A stretch of DNA of 64,000 nucleotides from contig NZ_RCIV01000006.1 in assembly GCF_003666605.1 (NCBI RefSeq), forward strand, positions 1-64,000, given 5' to 3'. A program made the position numbers and the translations under genes. Positions 44,776 to 53,961 of the stretch are shown one piece after another; position 1 is the first letter of the stretch, and each line of letters opens with the position of its first letter. The stretch comes from Propionibacterium australiense (GTDB taxonomy: Bacteria > Actinomycetota > Actinomycetes > Propionibacteriales > Propionibacteriaceae). The notes under the pieces are model-generated. The model was not told the DNA's origin. It made no database searches and saw only the letters and a list, made by a program, of their open reading frames with translations.

Positions 44776-46140
44776 ATGACAGTTCTCGAGATCAATGCAG
44801 GTGACACCGCGTGGGTCCTGATCAGCGCGGCACTGGTCCTTCTCATGACACCGGCCCTGGCCTTCTTCTACGGCGGGATGGTCCGGGCCAAAGGCGTCCT
44901 CAACATGATGATGATGTCGATCGTCACGATGGGCATCGTCGGTGTCGCATGGGTGCTGTTCGGCTTCTCGGAGTCTTTCGGTGACTCCTGGCACGGGCTC
45001 ATCGGCGATCCCGCTCAGTACGCCGGGATGCAGGGGCTGTTCGGCGCCGAGTTCGGTTCCGACCCAGGCCACATGATCCCCGGGCTGGTCTTCGCCGGCT
45101 TCCAGTCGGCCTTCGCCATCATCGCCGTGGCCCTCATCTCGGGTGCCGTCGCCGACCGCATGAGGTTCGGCGCCTGGTGCGCCTTCGCCACCGCATGGGC
45201 GATCCTGTGCTATTTCCCGGCCGCCCACTGGGTCTTCGCCTTCGACGGCTTCACGAGCGCCGACGCGAAGGGCGGCTGGATCGCCAACACGCTCGGCGCA
45301 CTCGACTTCGCCGGCGGCACCGCCATCCACATCAATGCAGGCGCGGCCGCTCTGGCCCTCGTCCTCGTCCTCGGGCCCCGTATCGGTTTCGGCACGCGCC
45401 CGATGCGTCCCCACAACCTGACCCTCGTCATGCTCGGCGCCGTCGGCCTGTGGTTCGGCTGGTTCGGGTTCAACGCGGGCTCTGCCCTGTCGGCCAACAG
45501 CACCGCGGGCCTTGCCTGGGTGAACACGCTGGTCGCCAGCTGCGCCGCCATGGTGTCCTGGATCGTCGTCGAGCGCATCCGCGACGGCCACGCCACGAGT
45601 CTCGGGGCGGCGTCGGGCATCGTCGCCGGCCTGGTCGCCATCACCCCGGCCTGTGCCGCCGTCACCCCGCTCGGCTCCGCGTGCATCGGTGTCCTCGCGG
45701 GCATCGGCTGTGTCGTCGCCATTGGCCTGAAATATCGTCTCGGTTTCGATGATGCCCTGGATGTCGTCGGCGTCCACTTCGTCGGCGGTCTCATCGGCAC
45801 CCTCGCCACCGGCCTGTTCTGCACCGAGGAACTCGCCGGCGTCAACGGCCTGTTCCATGGTGGTGGTCTCGCCCAATTCGGCCGTCAGGCCGTCGGGGCA
45901 CTGGCGGTGATGGCCTACTCGTTCGCGATGAGCCTGGTCATCGCCCTCGTCATCAAACGGGTGATCGGCCTGCGCGTCCCCAGCCAGGTCGAGCTGGCCG
46001 GCCTGGACATCGACCAGCACGCCGAGGCCGGCTACGACCTCTCGCACGTCGGGTATTCCACACGCAGCATTTCCCGCACGGTCATGGTGCCGCCTGTCAG
46101 CGGCGGGGCCGAGACGGCCGACGTCCCCGCACACGACTGA
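44776..46140 (+). CDS. amtB: Ammonium transporter
   Basis: A 454-residue Amt protein with 11 expected membrane helices. FFYGGMVRAKGVLNMMMMS (about 35), the two pore His in GGTAIHINAGAAALAL (about 190) and VVGVHFVGGLIGTLATG (about 335), and the DRMRFGAW signature region. It conducts ammonium when nitrogen is scarce. glnB follows after 16 bp, so PII should gate it directly. The third gene usually found, glnD, is absent. Confidence 0.95.
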   Translation: MTVLEINAGDTAWVLISAALVLLMTPALAFFYGGMVRAKGVLNMMMMSIVTMGIVGVAWVLFGFSESFGDSWHGLIGDPAQYAGMQGLFGAEFGSDPGHMIPGLVFAGFQSAFAIIAVALISGAVADRMRFGAWCAFATAWAILCYFPAAHWVFAFDGFTSADAKGGWIANTLGALDFAGGTAIHINAGAAALALVLVLGPRIGFGTRPMRPHNLTLVMLGAVGLWFGWFGFNAGSALSANSTAGLAWVNTLVASCAAMVSWIVVERIRDGHATSLGAASGIVAGLVAITPACAAVTPLGSACIGVLAGIGCVVAIGLKYRLGFDDALDVVGVHFVGGLIGTLATGLFCTEELAGVNGLFHGGGLAQFGRQAVGALAVMAYSFAMSLVIALVIKRVIGLRVPSQVELAGLDIDQHAEAGYDLSHVGYSTRSISRTVMVPPVSGGAETADVPAHD

Positions 46141-46156
46141 TCGAGAGGAACCAGCG

Positions 46157-46495
46157 ATGAAACTCATCACGGCAATCGTCCAGCCCTCGGCCCTCGAGGA
46201 CATCGAGGTGGCCCTGGCCCGGGCGGGCGTGCACGGCATGACGGTCTCGGAGGTCTCCGGCTACGGCGCTCAGCGCGGCCACATTGAGGTCTACCGAGGC
46301 GCGGAATACATGATCGACTTCATAGCCAAGGTGCGTGTCGAGGTCCTCTCCGACGACCACGACGCCGAATCGGTCATCGCGACCATCTGCGAGGCGGCCC
46401 ACACCGGAAACGTCGGCGACGGCAAGGTCTGGAGCTGCCCCGTCGAGGAGGTCGTGCGGATCCGCACCGGTGAACGCGGGGTGGGCGCCATCTGA
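46157..46495 (+). CDS. glnB: Nitrogen regulatory protein PII
   Basis: A 112-residue PII trimer subunit. KLITAIVQP at the start, T-loop YGAQRGHIEVYRGAEYMID with Tyr 51 in GAEY, and the B-loop TGNVGDGKVW (about 83-92). It senses 2-oxoglutarate and ATP/ADP and blocks AmtB when nitrogen is plentiful. GAGAGG stands before the ATG. The adenylyl/uridylyl transferase GlnD is not encoded downstream, so modification of Tyr 51 would need an enzyme from elsewhere. Confidence 0.95.
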   Translation: MKLITAIVQPSALEDIEVALARAGVHGMTVSEVSGYGAQRGHIEVYRGAEYMIDFIAKVRVEVLSDDHDAESVIATICEAAHTGNVGDGKVWSCPVEEVVRIRTGERGVGAI

Positions 46496-46820
46496 GCACG
46501 ATCGCACCCCGGACCCGGTCATGGCGCCCGTGACCTCGCGGACGCCGTGGCCGGGCGGCCAACCGCCCGTCCTGTGGCTCGTGCGTCGACGACGACACGA
46601 ACAGCCGGCCCACCTGAGGCCGCCCGGGCGAGCAGCTGCAGCGGGATGTGGCCGGCTCAGGCAGCACCCCGGCGGCCCCGGCGCCACGCCCCGCGAGGTC
46701 CCGCCCATGATCCCGGCCCGGGGCGGCGGGACCCCCGACGGTCGTGATGCCGGGGCCGGCGAGCACCTTCCCCGAAGGACCCGGCGCGCAGGGCGCCGGT
46801 GACGATTCCGCGTTGCAGGC
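46496..46820. other. Intergenic region between convergent genes
   Basis: About 325 bp with no gene. CGGGCGG-CCAA-CCGCCCG near 46553-46570 is a short GC hairpin that may end the amtB-glnB transcript; a second GC hairpin near 46780-46797 may serve the opposite strand. Confidence 0.4.
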
Positions 46821-47861
46821 TCAGGCATCCTCGCCGAGGACGGATTCGACGCTGGGCACCTGCACCACGGCACCGCCCTCGTTCATGGAGCGCACGAGGG
46901 CGTCGGCGACGATCGTCGCGCGCAGGGCGTCACGTCCGGTGGCGGCCTCGGCGGGGAGACGGCCGGCCAGGGATGCCTCGGCCCAGGCGGCGAGCTCGGC
47001 GCGGTAGGCGGCGGCGAAGCGGGGCCGCCAGTCGGCCGGGTAGGCGGCCTGCCGGGCGAGCTTCGCGGAGACGATGTACTCGTCGGCCCCGACGAGGCTG
47101 GGCACCGAGGGCATCTCGATGCTGCCGCGCTCGCAGACGAGCTCGCAGCGCACGTCATAGCCGTACTGGGCGTGCACCTGCACCTCGACGGTGTGCAGGA
47201 CGCCGTCGGCGGCGCGCATGAGGAGCATCTGCGGGTCGATGCGCTCGCCGATGAGGGAGGAGGGCCGTCCCGAGAGCCACTGCACCTGAGTGATGGGGCT
47301 GCCGGCGAGCCAGGGCAGGACGTCGATCTCGTGAACGGCCGAGTTGGTGATGGTGGCCGAGGAGTCCTGGCCCGGGTAGGCCTCGACGTTGCGGTGGCAG
47401 GAGTGGGTCATGAGCAGGGCGCCCTCGCTGCCGGCGGCGAGCCTGGCCCGCATGGCCTGGTAGCTGGGGTCGAAGCGGCGCATGAAACCGACGGTGAGCA
47501 ACCGGTGGCCGAGGGTGTCCTCCTTCTTGATGATCCGCACGGTCTCGGCGACGGTCGGGGCGAGGGGCTTCTCGCACAGGACGGGCAGGCCGGCGTCGAG
47601 GCAGGCCTCGACGCCGGCGGCGTGGAAGGGGTCCGGGACGGCGATGATGACGGCGTCAACCTGCCCGGAGCCGATCATCTCGGTGCCGTCGGAGAAGACC
47701 TGCTCGACGCCGAGCTCGGCCGCGAGCGCCCGGGCGCGGTCGACTGCCGCGTCCGCGATGGCCACGAGGGCGGCACCCCGTACGCCGCGGGCGAGGTTGC
47801 GGGCATGGTCGGATCCCATGACGCCGGTGCCGATGATGCCGACGCGAAGAGTGCCGGTCAT
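46821..47861 (-). CDS. Gfo/Idh/MocA family oxidoreductase (inositol 2-dehydrogenase-like)
   Basis: A 346-residue NAD(P)-dependent sugar or cyclitol dehydrogenase. Rossmann GIIGTGVMGSDHARNL (about 8-23), VLCEKPLAPTV (catalytic Lys, about 97) and NSAVHEIDVLPWL (His/Asp, about 174) are typical of myo-inositol dehydrogenases. GGAGG precedes ATG 47861. The gene directly upstream on the same strand is a flavin amine oxidase, 154 bp away, so they may share a catabolic role, e.g. an amino-cyclitol; that is inference. Confidence 0.82.
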   Translation of the reverse strand: MTGTLRVGIIGTGVMGSDHARNLARGVRGAALVAIADAAVDRARALAAELGVEQVFSDGTEMIGSGQVDAVIIAVPDPFHAAGVEACLDAGLPVLCEKPLAPTVAETVRIIKKEDTLGHRLLTVGFMRRFDPSYQAMRARLAAGSEGALLMTHSCHRNVEAYPGQDSSATITNSAVHEIDVLPWLAGSPITQVQWLSGRPSSLIGERIDPQMLLMRAADGVLHTVEVQVHAQYGYDVRCELVCERGSIEMPSVPSLVGADEYIVSAKLARQAAYPADWRPRFAAAYRAELAAWAEASLAGRLPAEAATGRDALRATIVADALVRSMNEGGAVVQVPSVESVLGEDA

Positions 47862-48015
47862 TGTTCCTCCTTGACTGACGCCCCTGGCGGCACGACCCAC
47901 GACGACCACTGACGCCGGCCGACGACGAGCGAGCCGACGGCATCGACGTCGCGCCGCGACACGTGCGCGCAGCCGAGGGCCCCGCATCGGCGCGGGCCTG
48001 GACTGCCCGGACGGT

Positions 48016-49377
48016 TCAGGCTGTTTTCTCGTTGATCCTCACGATGACCGACTGGGCGGTCTCGTGGGCGGAGCGGACGGCGCCCTCCATGTAGCCGTTG
48101 AACTTGCTCGCGTACTCGGCCCCGGCGAAGTAGATGCGCCCGCAGGGCACACCGAGTTCGGCGCCGGTGACGTTCCACACGCCCGGCGCGAAGTGCGCGC
48201 CGTGGCTGCCCCGGGTGAACTCCTCGGCGGCCCAGTCGATGTCGATGTACTCCAGCGGGTGGGCCGCCTGCGGGCCGAAGACGTCGACGAGCATGTCCTT
48301 GAAGACGCGCTCGCGCATCGACCGGGAGAACTTGGCGAGCATCGAGGCCTCGGCCCCCTCGAAGAAGCCCATGAGCACGCCGCGGCCGTCGGGATCGTCG
48401 GTGCAGTCGAAGGTGACCCGCACCGCGCCCTCGTCGGCGCTCATCTGGCCGGACAGGCCCTTGTCACGCCACCACGGCCGTTCGTAGACGAGATAGCACT
48501 TGATGACGTTCCCGGCGCCGACCTTGCGCACCGCGCCCTCTCGCCAGTCCGCCAGCGGCGGGGTGACGCGGATCCTGATGGCCAGCCACGGCGGCAGCGC
48601 CAGGATGACGGTACGGGCCTCGAGGGGCTCGCCGAACATCGGGTGGACGACCACGTGATCCTCGTCCTGCTCGATGTGCTCGACGACGAAGCGGTACCTG
48701 AGCCGGTCACCGATCTCGGCGGCCATCCGCTCGGGCAGCTGGGCCAGCCCGCCCCTGACCCTGGCCTGGCCGATGTCGCCGTTGGCCGCGATGAGGTTCT
48801 CCATGTCGATGCCCTCGCGCACCTTGCCGAGCGCCTGGCGCAGTGAGATCTTGTCCAGCGGGCTCTCGAAGACGGCCTTCATGGCCGCCCTGATGTCGCG
48901 GCGGCCGGTGGGGGTACGGAGATTCGAGACGATCCAGCGGTCGATGGACTGGTCGAGCCAGACCGCGTTCGCCTCGGCCCACACGTCGTCCTGGCCGGCT
49001 CGCTCGGCGAGCCGGCGCAACCGCATGAGGCCCTGGCCGAGGTCGGCCACGGCGAACGGTGTACGGGCGTCGTCGTCGCTGTCGGACTGGGCGACGTTGC
49101 GGATCTCACCGTGCTGGACGAGGGTGAGCATTCCCGGGTTGGCCGGGATGAGTTCGAGGCCGGCGTCCTTGACGAGTTCGAGCATCCGGTCATGGCTGGG
49201 GGCGACCCACTGCCCGCCGAGGTCGATGACCTCCCCGCCGGAGAGGGTGGCGGAGACGACCCGGCCGCCGACACGGTCACGCGCCTCGACGAGGGCGACA
49301 TCGTAGCCCCGCTCGATGAGTTCCTTCGTCGCGGTCAGGCCAGCGAAACCGGCGCCGACCACTACACAATCAAGCAC
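48016..49377 (-). CDS. Flavin monoamine oxidase family protein
   Basis: A 453-residue FAD amine oxidase. GTG 49377 is chosen, with AGGAGG 6 nt upstream and the FAD motif VVVGAGFAGL beginning five residues later; VEARDRVGGR completes the site, and GRIYFAGAEYA...GYMEGAVRSA is the C-terminal FAD signature. It oxidises a primary or secondary amine to an imine with hydrogen peroxide. A permease gene lies upstream on the same strand, so it likely uses an imported amine or amino acid. Direct repeats before the gene suggest a dedicated regulator. Confidence 0.85.
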   Translation of the reverse strand: MLDCVVVGAGFAGLTATKELIERGYDVALVEARDRVGGRVVSATLSGGEVIDLGGQWVAPSHDRMLELVKDAGLELIPANPGMLTLVQHGEIRNVAQSDSDDDARTPFAVADLGQGLMRLRRLAERAGQDDVWAEANAVWLDQSIDRWIVSNLRTPTGRRDIRAAMKAVFESPLDKISLRQALGKVREGIDMENLIAANGDIGQARVRGGLAQLPERMAAEIGDRLRYRFVVEHIEQDEDHVVVHPMFGEPLEARTVILALPPWLAIRIRVTPPLADWREGAVRKVGAGNVIKCYLVYERPWWRDKGLSGQMSADEGAVRVTFDCTDDPDGRGVLMGFFEGAEASMLAKFSRSMRERVFKDMLVDVFGPQAAHPLEYIDIDWAAEEFTRGSHGAHFAPGVWNVTGAELGVPCGRIYFAGAEYASKFNGYMEGAVRSAHETAQSVIVRINEKTA

Positions 49378-49407
49378 TTTGCCCTCCTGGGCTCCACTGA
49401 TGAATTT

Positions 49408-49434
49408 AAGGCACTTTGAACTCAAGGCGCTTTG
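49408..49434. promoter_or_regulatory. Twofold AAGGCRCTTTG direct repeat before the amine oxidase
   Basis: AAGGCACTTTG (49408-49418) and AAGGCGCTTTG (49424-49434), spaced 16 bp start to start, so on nearly the same helix face. Each unit is itself partly palindromic. A regulator-binding site is likely; the regulator is not adjacent. Confidence 0.55.
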
Positions 49435-49573
49435 TCAACCGTGATTTTACCGAGCACTCTTCCCGCTGGAATCGCCGGGGTGAGAAAGCCCACCCGACAG
49501 GCCAGGCAAGTTCGACCAGATGACACCGGGTTCGGGGCTGTTTCACCCGCTCCGCCCGGCAACCAGAGCAGTT

Positions 49574-51049
49574 TCAACCACTCAGCCCAGCATTCTCGGT
49601 CTCTTGGACGGATTCGCCGAGCTGCCGGGCAGTGTCGGCTTCAGCAGCACTGATCGTGTCATCGCGTCGGGCATGCCTGCGCACGAAGAACCAGGCGATG
49701 CCCAGGCCGATGAACCAGGCCGGAGTGACGGCCAGCGCCACCAGGGTGTCGCGCTGGCGGGTCAGTACGTAGATCGTGAAGGCGAAGAAGGCCAGCACGA
49801 GCCAGCAGGTGAGGCCGCCGAGCGGCATCTTGTACACGGACGTGGCGTGGGCGTCCGGGGCCTTGCGGCGGTAGACGAGATAGCTCACCAGGATCAGGGC
49901 CCAGATGAAGATGAAGAGCACCGCGGAGACGGTCGTGACGAGGGTGAAGGCCTCCATGACCGACTGCGACAGGGTGAGCAGCAGCGAGGAGCCGACGAGG
50001 ACGACGGTGACGAACAGGCCCCAGGCGGGCACGCCGTTGCGCGTGAGACGGCCGAAGCTCCGCACGGCCATGCCCTTGTGGGCCAGGCCGTAGAGCATGC
50101 GCGAGGTCGAGTACAGGCCGGAGTTCGCGCCGGAGGCCGCCGCGGTGATGACGACGAAGTTCATCACGACGGCGGCGGCCCCGAAACCCACCAGGTGGAA
50201 CATCGTCACGAACGGGGACTGGCCAGGGTCGAGGCTGTCCCACGGGGTGACGCACATGATGGCGGTCAGGGCGGCCACGTAGAAGACGAGGACGCGCACC
50301 GGCACGGCGTTGATGGCCTTCGGCAGGGTCCTGACCGGGTCGTGCGTCTCCGCCGCGGTCGTGCCGACCAGCTCGATGCCGACGTAGGCGAAGACGGCGA
50401 TCTGGAAGCCGGCGAGGAAGCCCTCGGGGCCGGTCGGGAAGAAACCGCCGTGCGTCCACAGGTTCGAGAGGCTGGCCTGGGCGCCGCTGGGCTCGGTGAA
50501 CCGCACGACGAGCAGCACGAGGCCCAGCACGATGAGCACGATGATGGCGATCACCTTGATGATCGCGAACCAGAACTCCAGCTCGCCGAAGAGCCTCACG
50601 GTGAGCAGGTTCAGCCCGAACAGGCCGACGAGGGTCCCGACGGCCAGGACGAGGGACCAGTTCTTTGACGGTACCCAGAACTGCCAGTAGTTCGACACGG
50701 CCACGATATCGGCCATGCCCGTCACCACCCAGCACAGCCAGTAGGTCCATCCCGAGAAGAAACCCGCCCATGGGCCGAGCAGGTCCGCCGCGAAGTCCTG
50801 GAACGACTTGTACCGCAGATCGTGCAGCAGCAGCTCGCCCATGGCGCGCATGACGAAGAACAGCATGACGCCGATGAGCGCGTACACGAGGATGATGCTG
50901 GGACCGGCGACGCTGATCGTCTTGCCCGAGCCCATGAACAGGCCGGTACCGATGGCACCGCCGATCGCGATGAGCTGGATGTGGCGGTTGGACAGGCTGC
51001 GCTGCAGCTGCTCACCGCTGTTCTCGACCGAGGTGTTCTCGGCAGCCAT
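49574..51049 (-). CDS. Amino acid permease (APC family, CycA/AAT type)
   Basis: A 491-residue 12-helix transporter. SNRHIQLIAIGGAIGTGLFMGSG near the start is the amino-acid transporter signature; RYKSFQDFAADLLGPWAGFFSGW and GVPAWGLFV also fit the AAT group, which includes D-serine/D-alanine/glycine and aromatic permeases. The start at 51049 has AAAGGGG upstream. Cytoplasmic ends are polar. Located behind the amine oxidase promoter region, it may supply that enzyme. Confidence 0.88.
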   Translation of the reverse strand: MAAENTSVENSGEQLQRSLSNRHIQLIAIGGAIGTGLFMGSGKTISVAGPSIILVYALIGVMLFFVMRAMGELLLHDLRYKSFQDFAADLLGPWAGFFSGWTYWLCWVVTGMADIVAVSNYWQFWVPSKNWSLVLAVGTLVGLFGLNLLTVRLFGELEFWFAIIKVIAIIVLIVLGLVLLVVRFTEPSGAQASLSNLWTHGGFFPTGPEGFLAGFQIAVFAYVGIELVGTTAAETHDPVRTLPKAINAVPVRVLVFYVAALTAIMCVTPWDSLDPGQSPFVTMFHLVGFGAAAVVMNFVVITAAASGANSGLYSTSRMLYGLAHKGMAVRSFGRLTRNGVPAWGLFVTVVLVGSSLLLTLSQSVMEAFTLVTTVSAVLFIFIWALILVSYLVYRRKAPDAHATSVYKMPLGGLTCWLVLAFFAFTIYVLTRQRDTLVALAVTPAWFIGLGIAWFFVRRHARRDDTISAAEADTARQLGESVQETENAGLSG

Positions 51050-51195
51050 TCGGGCCCCTTTCACGTGACTGCGGCGCCCCAACGGGCCCGGCCGTGGGCC
51101 GCGCGCGCAACGGGCCGCAAATCTACCCGCGGCCGCGGGCCGCCGTCACGCAGTCCCAGTGCACAGACGGTCGCGGGATGTCGAGGGGCCGACGA

Positions 51196-51684
51196 TCAGC
51201 GCCCGTCCGCGCCGATCAGCACGCGCGGGTCACCGGACAGGGCGTGGGCCACTTTGCGTTCGAACCGGGCCTTCATCGGCGGCAGCGCGGAGACCGGGAA
51301 CCAGCGCACCTCGGTGGACTCCTCGTCGCCGACGCGGGCCTCACCGCCGACCGGGTGGGCGAGCAGGCAGGTGTCGAAGAACTGGCACCGGTCGCCGTTG
51401 GCGTAGGTCTGGGGTTCGAGGGTCTCGATCCAGGTGACCCGGTCGACCTCGATCCGCACCCCGGTCTCCTCCAGCGTCTCGCGGACGGCCGCGGTGTCGG
51501 CGTCCTCGCCGGGATCGGCGATGCCGGTCACCGGCGTCCACTGCCCGTTGTCGGCGCGGCGCACCAGCAGCACCTCGCGTTCTCCTGCGTTCTCGCGGAC
51601 GATGACGGCGCAGACGCCGGGCAGCAGGAGCAGATCGTGCCCGATCTTCTCGCGCAATCGCAGGACGTACTCGGGTGTGGCCAT
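51196..51684 (-). CDS. Nudix hydrolase
   Basis: A 162-residue protein with a complete Nudix box G-x5-E-x7-RE-x2-EE-xG (GIADPGEDADTAAVRETLEE, then TGV; about 53-75). These hydrolases cleave nucleoside diphosphates linked to another group; the substrate is unknown. ATG 51684 follows a GGAG site. It stands between the permease and the acetyltransferase gene, all on the minus strand. Confidence 0.88.
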   Translation of the reverse strand: MATPEYVLRLREKIGHDLLLLPGVCAVIVRENAGEREVLLVRRADNGQWTPVTGIADPGEDADTAAVRETLEETGVRIEVDRVTWIETLEPQTYANGDRCQFFDTCLLAHPVGGEARVGDEESTEVRWFPVSALPPMKARFERKVAHALSGDPRVLIGADGR

Positions 51685-51777
51685 GGGCGTCTCCTTCCTG
51701 GCCGCTTCGCCCTGCGGTTCTCGTGTGTCATTCCACAACAACCGCAGGGGCAGGTAGAACCGCAGGGTCAGGAGTGT

Positions 51778-52368
51778 TCAGAGCCGGTCCGGGCCATCCC
51801 CCGCGCGGACCTCGCGCAGCACCCTGGCGGGCGACCCGACGGCGATCGTGCGGGCCGGGACGTCCCTGGTGACGACCGAGCCGGCGCCGATGATCGCACC
51901 GTCGCCGATCGTGACGCCCGGCACGACCGTGACACGGGCGCCCAGCCAGACGCGCTCACCGATGCGGACCGGGGCGGGGAGCATGTCGCCGCGGCGGGCG
52001 GGGTCCTCGCCGTGGTTGAGCGTGGTGAGGGTGCAGCCGTGGCCGATGAGCGAGCCGGCGCCGATCCAGACTCCTCCGGTGTCCTGGACGAGGCAGCCCG
52101 AGTTGATGAAGACGCCGGCGCCGAGGTGGATGTTCTGGCCGAACTCGCTGTGGAAGGGCGGGAACAGGCCGAACGAGTCGGGCACCTCTCGGCCGATGAG
52201 CTGCGACATGAGTGCCCTGACCCGGTCGGCGGGGTGGTAGCCGCCGTTGAGCTCGGCGGTGATCCGCAGGGCCCGCTGGGCCTGTTCGTGCATGAACAGG
52301 TGCGCCGGCGAGCCCGCACTGATCGGCTCGCGCCGATCCATGAGGTCGAGAAAGCTCGTCAGGTCCAT
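51778..52368 (-). CDS. Maltose O-acetyltransferase-type sugar acetyltransferase
   Basis: About 196 residues. N-terminal mac domain (about 15-60) then a left-handed beta-helix of hexapeptide repeats: [40 protein letters not shown] (catalytic His) and [19 protein letters not shown]. It transfers acetyl from acetyl-CoA to a sugar. ATG 52368 is favoured over an in-frame GTG at 52383. Confidence 0.85.
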   Translation of the reverse strand: MDLTSFLDLMDRREPISAGSPAHLFMHEQAQRALRITAELNGGYHPADRVRALMSQLIGREVPDSFGLFPPFHSEFGQNIHLGAGVFINSGCLVQDTGGVWIGAGSLIGHGCTLTTLNHGEDPARRGDMLPAPVRIGERVWLGARVTVVPGVTIGDGAIIGAGSVVTRDVPARTIAVGSPARVLREVRAGDGPDRL

Positions 52369-52577
52369 GCGCCCATTCTTCACGAATCGGGGCCCTGCCG
52401 TCAGCCGGCGGCACCCGTGTCACCGGCTGGTCGCGGCATCCAGGGACCGGCCTCCCCGGGACGCCCTGTCTCTCCGCCGCCTACCTGGGGTATCACCAGG
52501 GGAACGAGGCCCTCCCCATCCGAGCGCCGATGTCCTAAACTCGTGAAAGACCCTGTCAGAGGCGACAAGGGGGAGCC

Positions 52578-53483
52578 ATGGAATTTCGACAGCTCCGCTA
52601 TTTCACGGCCCTGGCGAGAACCCTGAACTTCACGAGGGCGGCGGAGAGCCTCTACATCTCGCAGTCCACCCTCAGCCAGCAGATCGCGGCCCTTGAGAAG
52701 GAGCTCGGCGTCAGGCTGTTCGACCGTGCGCACCACCAGGTCTCGCTCACCGAGGCGGGGAACGGGCTGCTCGGCGAGGCCCACGCCATCATCACGCAGG
52801 TGGACGGTCTGACGCAGCTCGTCGAGGACCGGGCGGCGCACGCCGCGCCGAAGAGGCTGCGCATCGGTTTCGACCTGCGCGCGCTCGGGAGCACGTTCCT
52901 CACACAGGCGGTCACCAACGGCGTGTACTCCCTGCGTTCGAGTCACCCGAACCTGAGCGTCAACCTGCACAGCGGCGAGTACGACACGGCTCTCGACAAC
53001 CTCCGGTCCGGAGTCACCGATCTCGCGTTCTTCCTGCACCAGGAGCGGTCGATCAAGGGGCGCGGCATGAAGACCGTCGTCCTGTACGAGGACGAGCTCG
53101 CCGTCGCCGTACGGACGGGCGACGAACTCGAGGACACGCCCGAGTGCGCGAAGGAGATCCTGCTCAGACGGGGCGTGGCCCTGTTGAGTGGCGAGGGCCG
53201 AGGGCTCATCCAGGCCATCCGGGTCTTCGACGAACTGGGCGTCGAGCCCCCGATCCACTTCGTCGCGGACCGCAACGCCATGCTCTTCGCCGTCAACAGC
53301 GGCACTCATGCGACCCTCCTTCCCCTCGGCATGATGCCGTACCTCGTCGATCGGGACACCCACGTGCTGAGGCTCCACGTCGGCTCGTCGGCGCTGTACG
53401 TCCTCGACGCCTGGCGCGCCGACACCGACACCTCGCTCATCGGCCCCGTGCTCGACTCGGTCCGGGAGGCCTTCGCGCCATAG
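52578..53483 (+). CDS. LysR family transcriptional regulator
   Basis: A 301-residue activator-type regulator. N-terminal winged helix: MEFRQLRYFTALARTLNFTRAA, with YISQSTLSQQIAALEKELG as the recognition region; then a two-lobe effector domain (from about 92). GGGGGAG precedes the ATG. It faces the 3' end of the six-gene catabolic operon and is the only regulator near it, so it probably controls that operon, although about 6.5 kb separate it from the operon's promoter. Confidence 0.85.
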   Translation: MEFRQLRYFTALARTLNFTRAAESLYISQSTLSQQIAALEKELGVRLFDRAHHQVSLTEAGNGLLGEAHAIITQVDGLTQLVEDRAAHAAPKRLRIGFDLRALGSTFLTQAVTNGVYSLRSSHPNLSVNLHSGEYDTALDNLRSGVTDLAFFLHQERSIKGRGMKTVVLYEDELAVAVRTGDELEDTPECAKEILLRRGVALLSGEGRGLIQAIRVFDELGVEPPIHFVADRNAMLFAVNSGTHATLLPLGMMPYLVDRDTHVLRLHVGSSALYVLDAWRADTDTSLIGPVLDSVREAFAP

Positions 53484-53607
53484 GTCGAGAAGCGCGAGGC
53501 CGAGCTGGCCGGGAGCTGAGCCGCCGCCCGATTGCAGGACAGGCCCTGCGCGCGTACGAGCGCCTCGCCATCGCCGTCCCTGTGACGCGAGGAATTCGCC
53601 GTGCCGA

Positions 53608-53874
53608 TCAGGTATCCATGGTGAATGGTCGGGTCGGCCTGTCAGCTTGCGGAGGCCATGTCGCTTCGGATTTCCCGGTCGCCGCACGTTCGGCCTCATG
53701 GACCGCTTGGGCGCGACGGGCTCGAAGGATCTCCGCACGTTCGTTCTGGCGCTGCTTGCGGAACGTCGTCAGCGTGACAGCGCGACGCTCGGGATCGAGC
53801 ACGCACGTGACGCGCTGTGCCACACCCTCACACGTGAACCGTAGCCCGCAGGCCGCCGCTCCGCCGCGCAGCAC
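53608..53874 (-). pseudogene. Truncated RelE/HigB-type toxin fragment
   Basis: The minus-strand frame ends with GVAQRVTCVLDPERRAVTLT, then TFRKQRQNERAEILRARRA. This is the C-terminal half of Gp49/HigB-RelE family toxins (strand, FRK-T/Q motif, ER helix). The N-terminal half and the antitoxin are missing, and the last residues (WPPQADRPTRPFTMDT) are unlike the family. The rest of the 53484-53961 gap shows no gene. Confidence 0.6.
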
Positions 53875-53961
53875 GGGGGCGCCCCGTCCGCTGGGGCTCC
53901 CCCATGCAGGCGGCCGGTCGGGGTCGGCCCCGGCCCGTGGGCACGGGGCCGACCCTCGCCG

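Noticed and set aside
44716-46239. 507-codon minus-strand frame opposite amtB
   Set aside because: Antisense shadow of amtB with low-complexity Asp/Gly/Glu composition.
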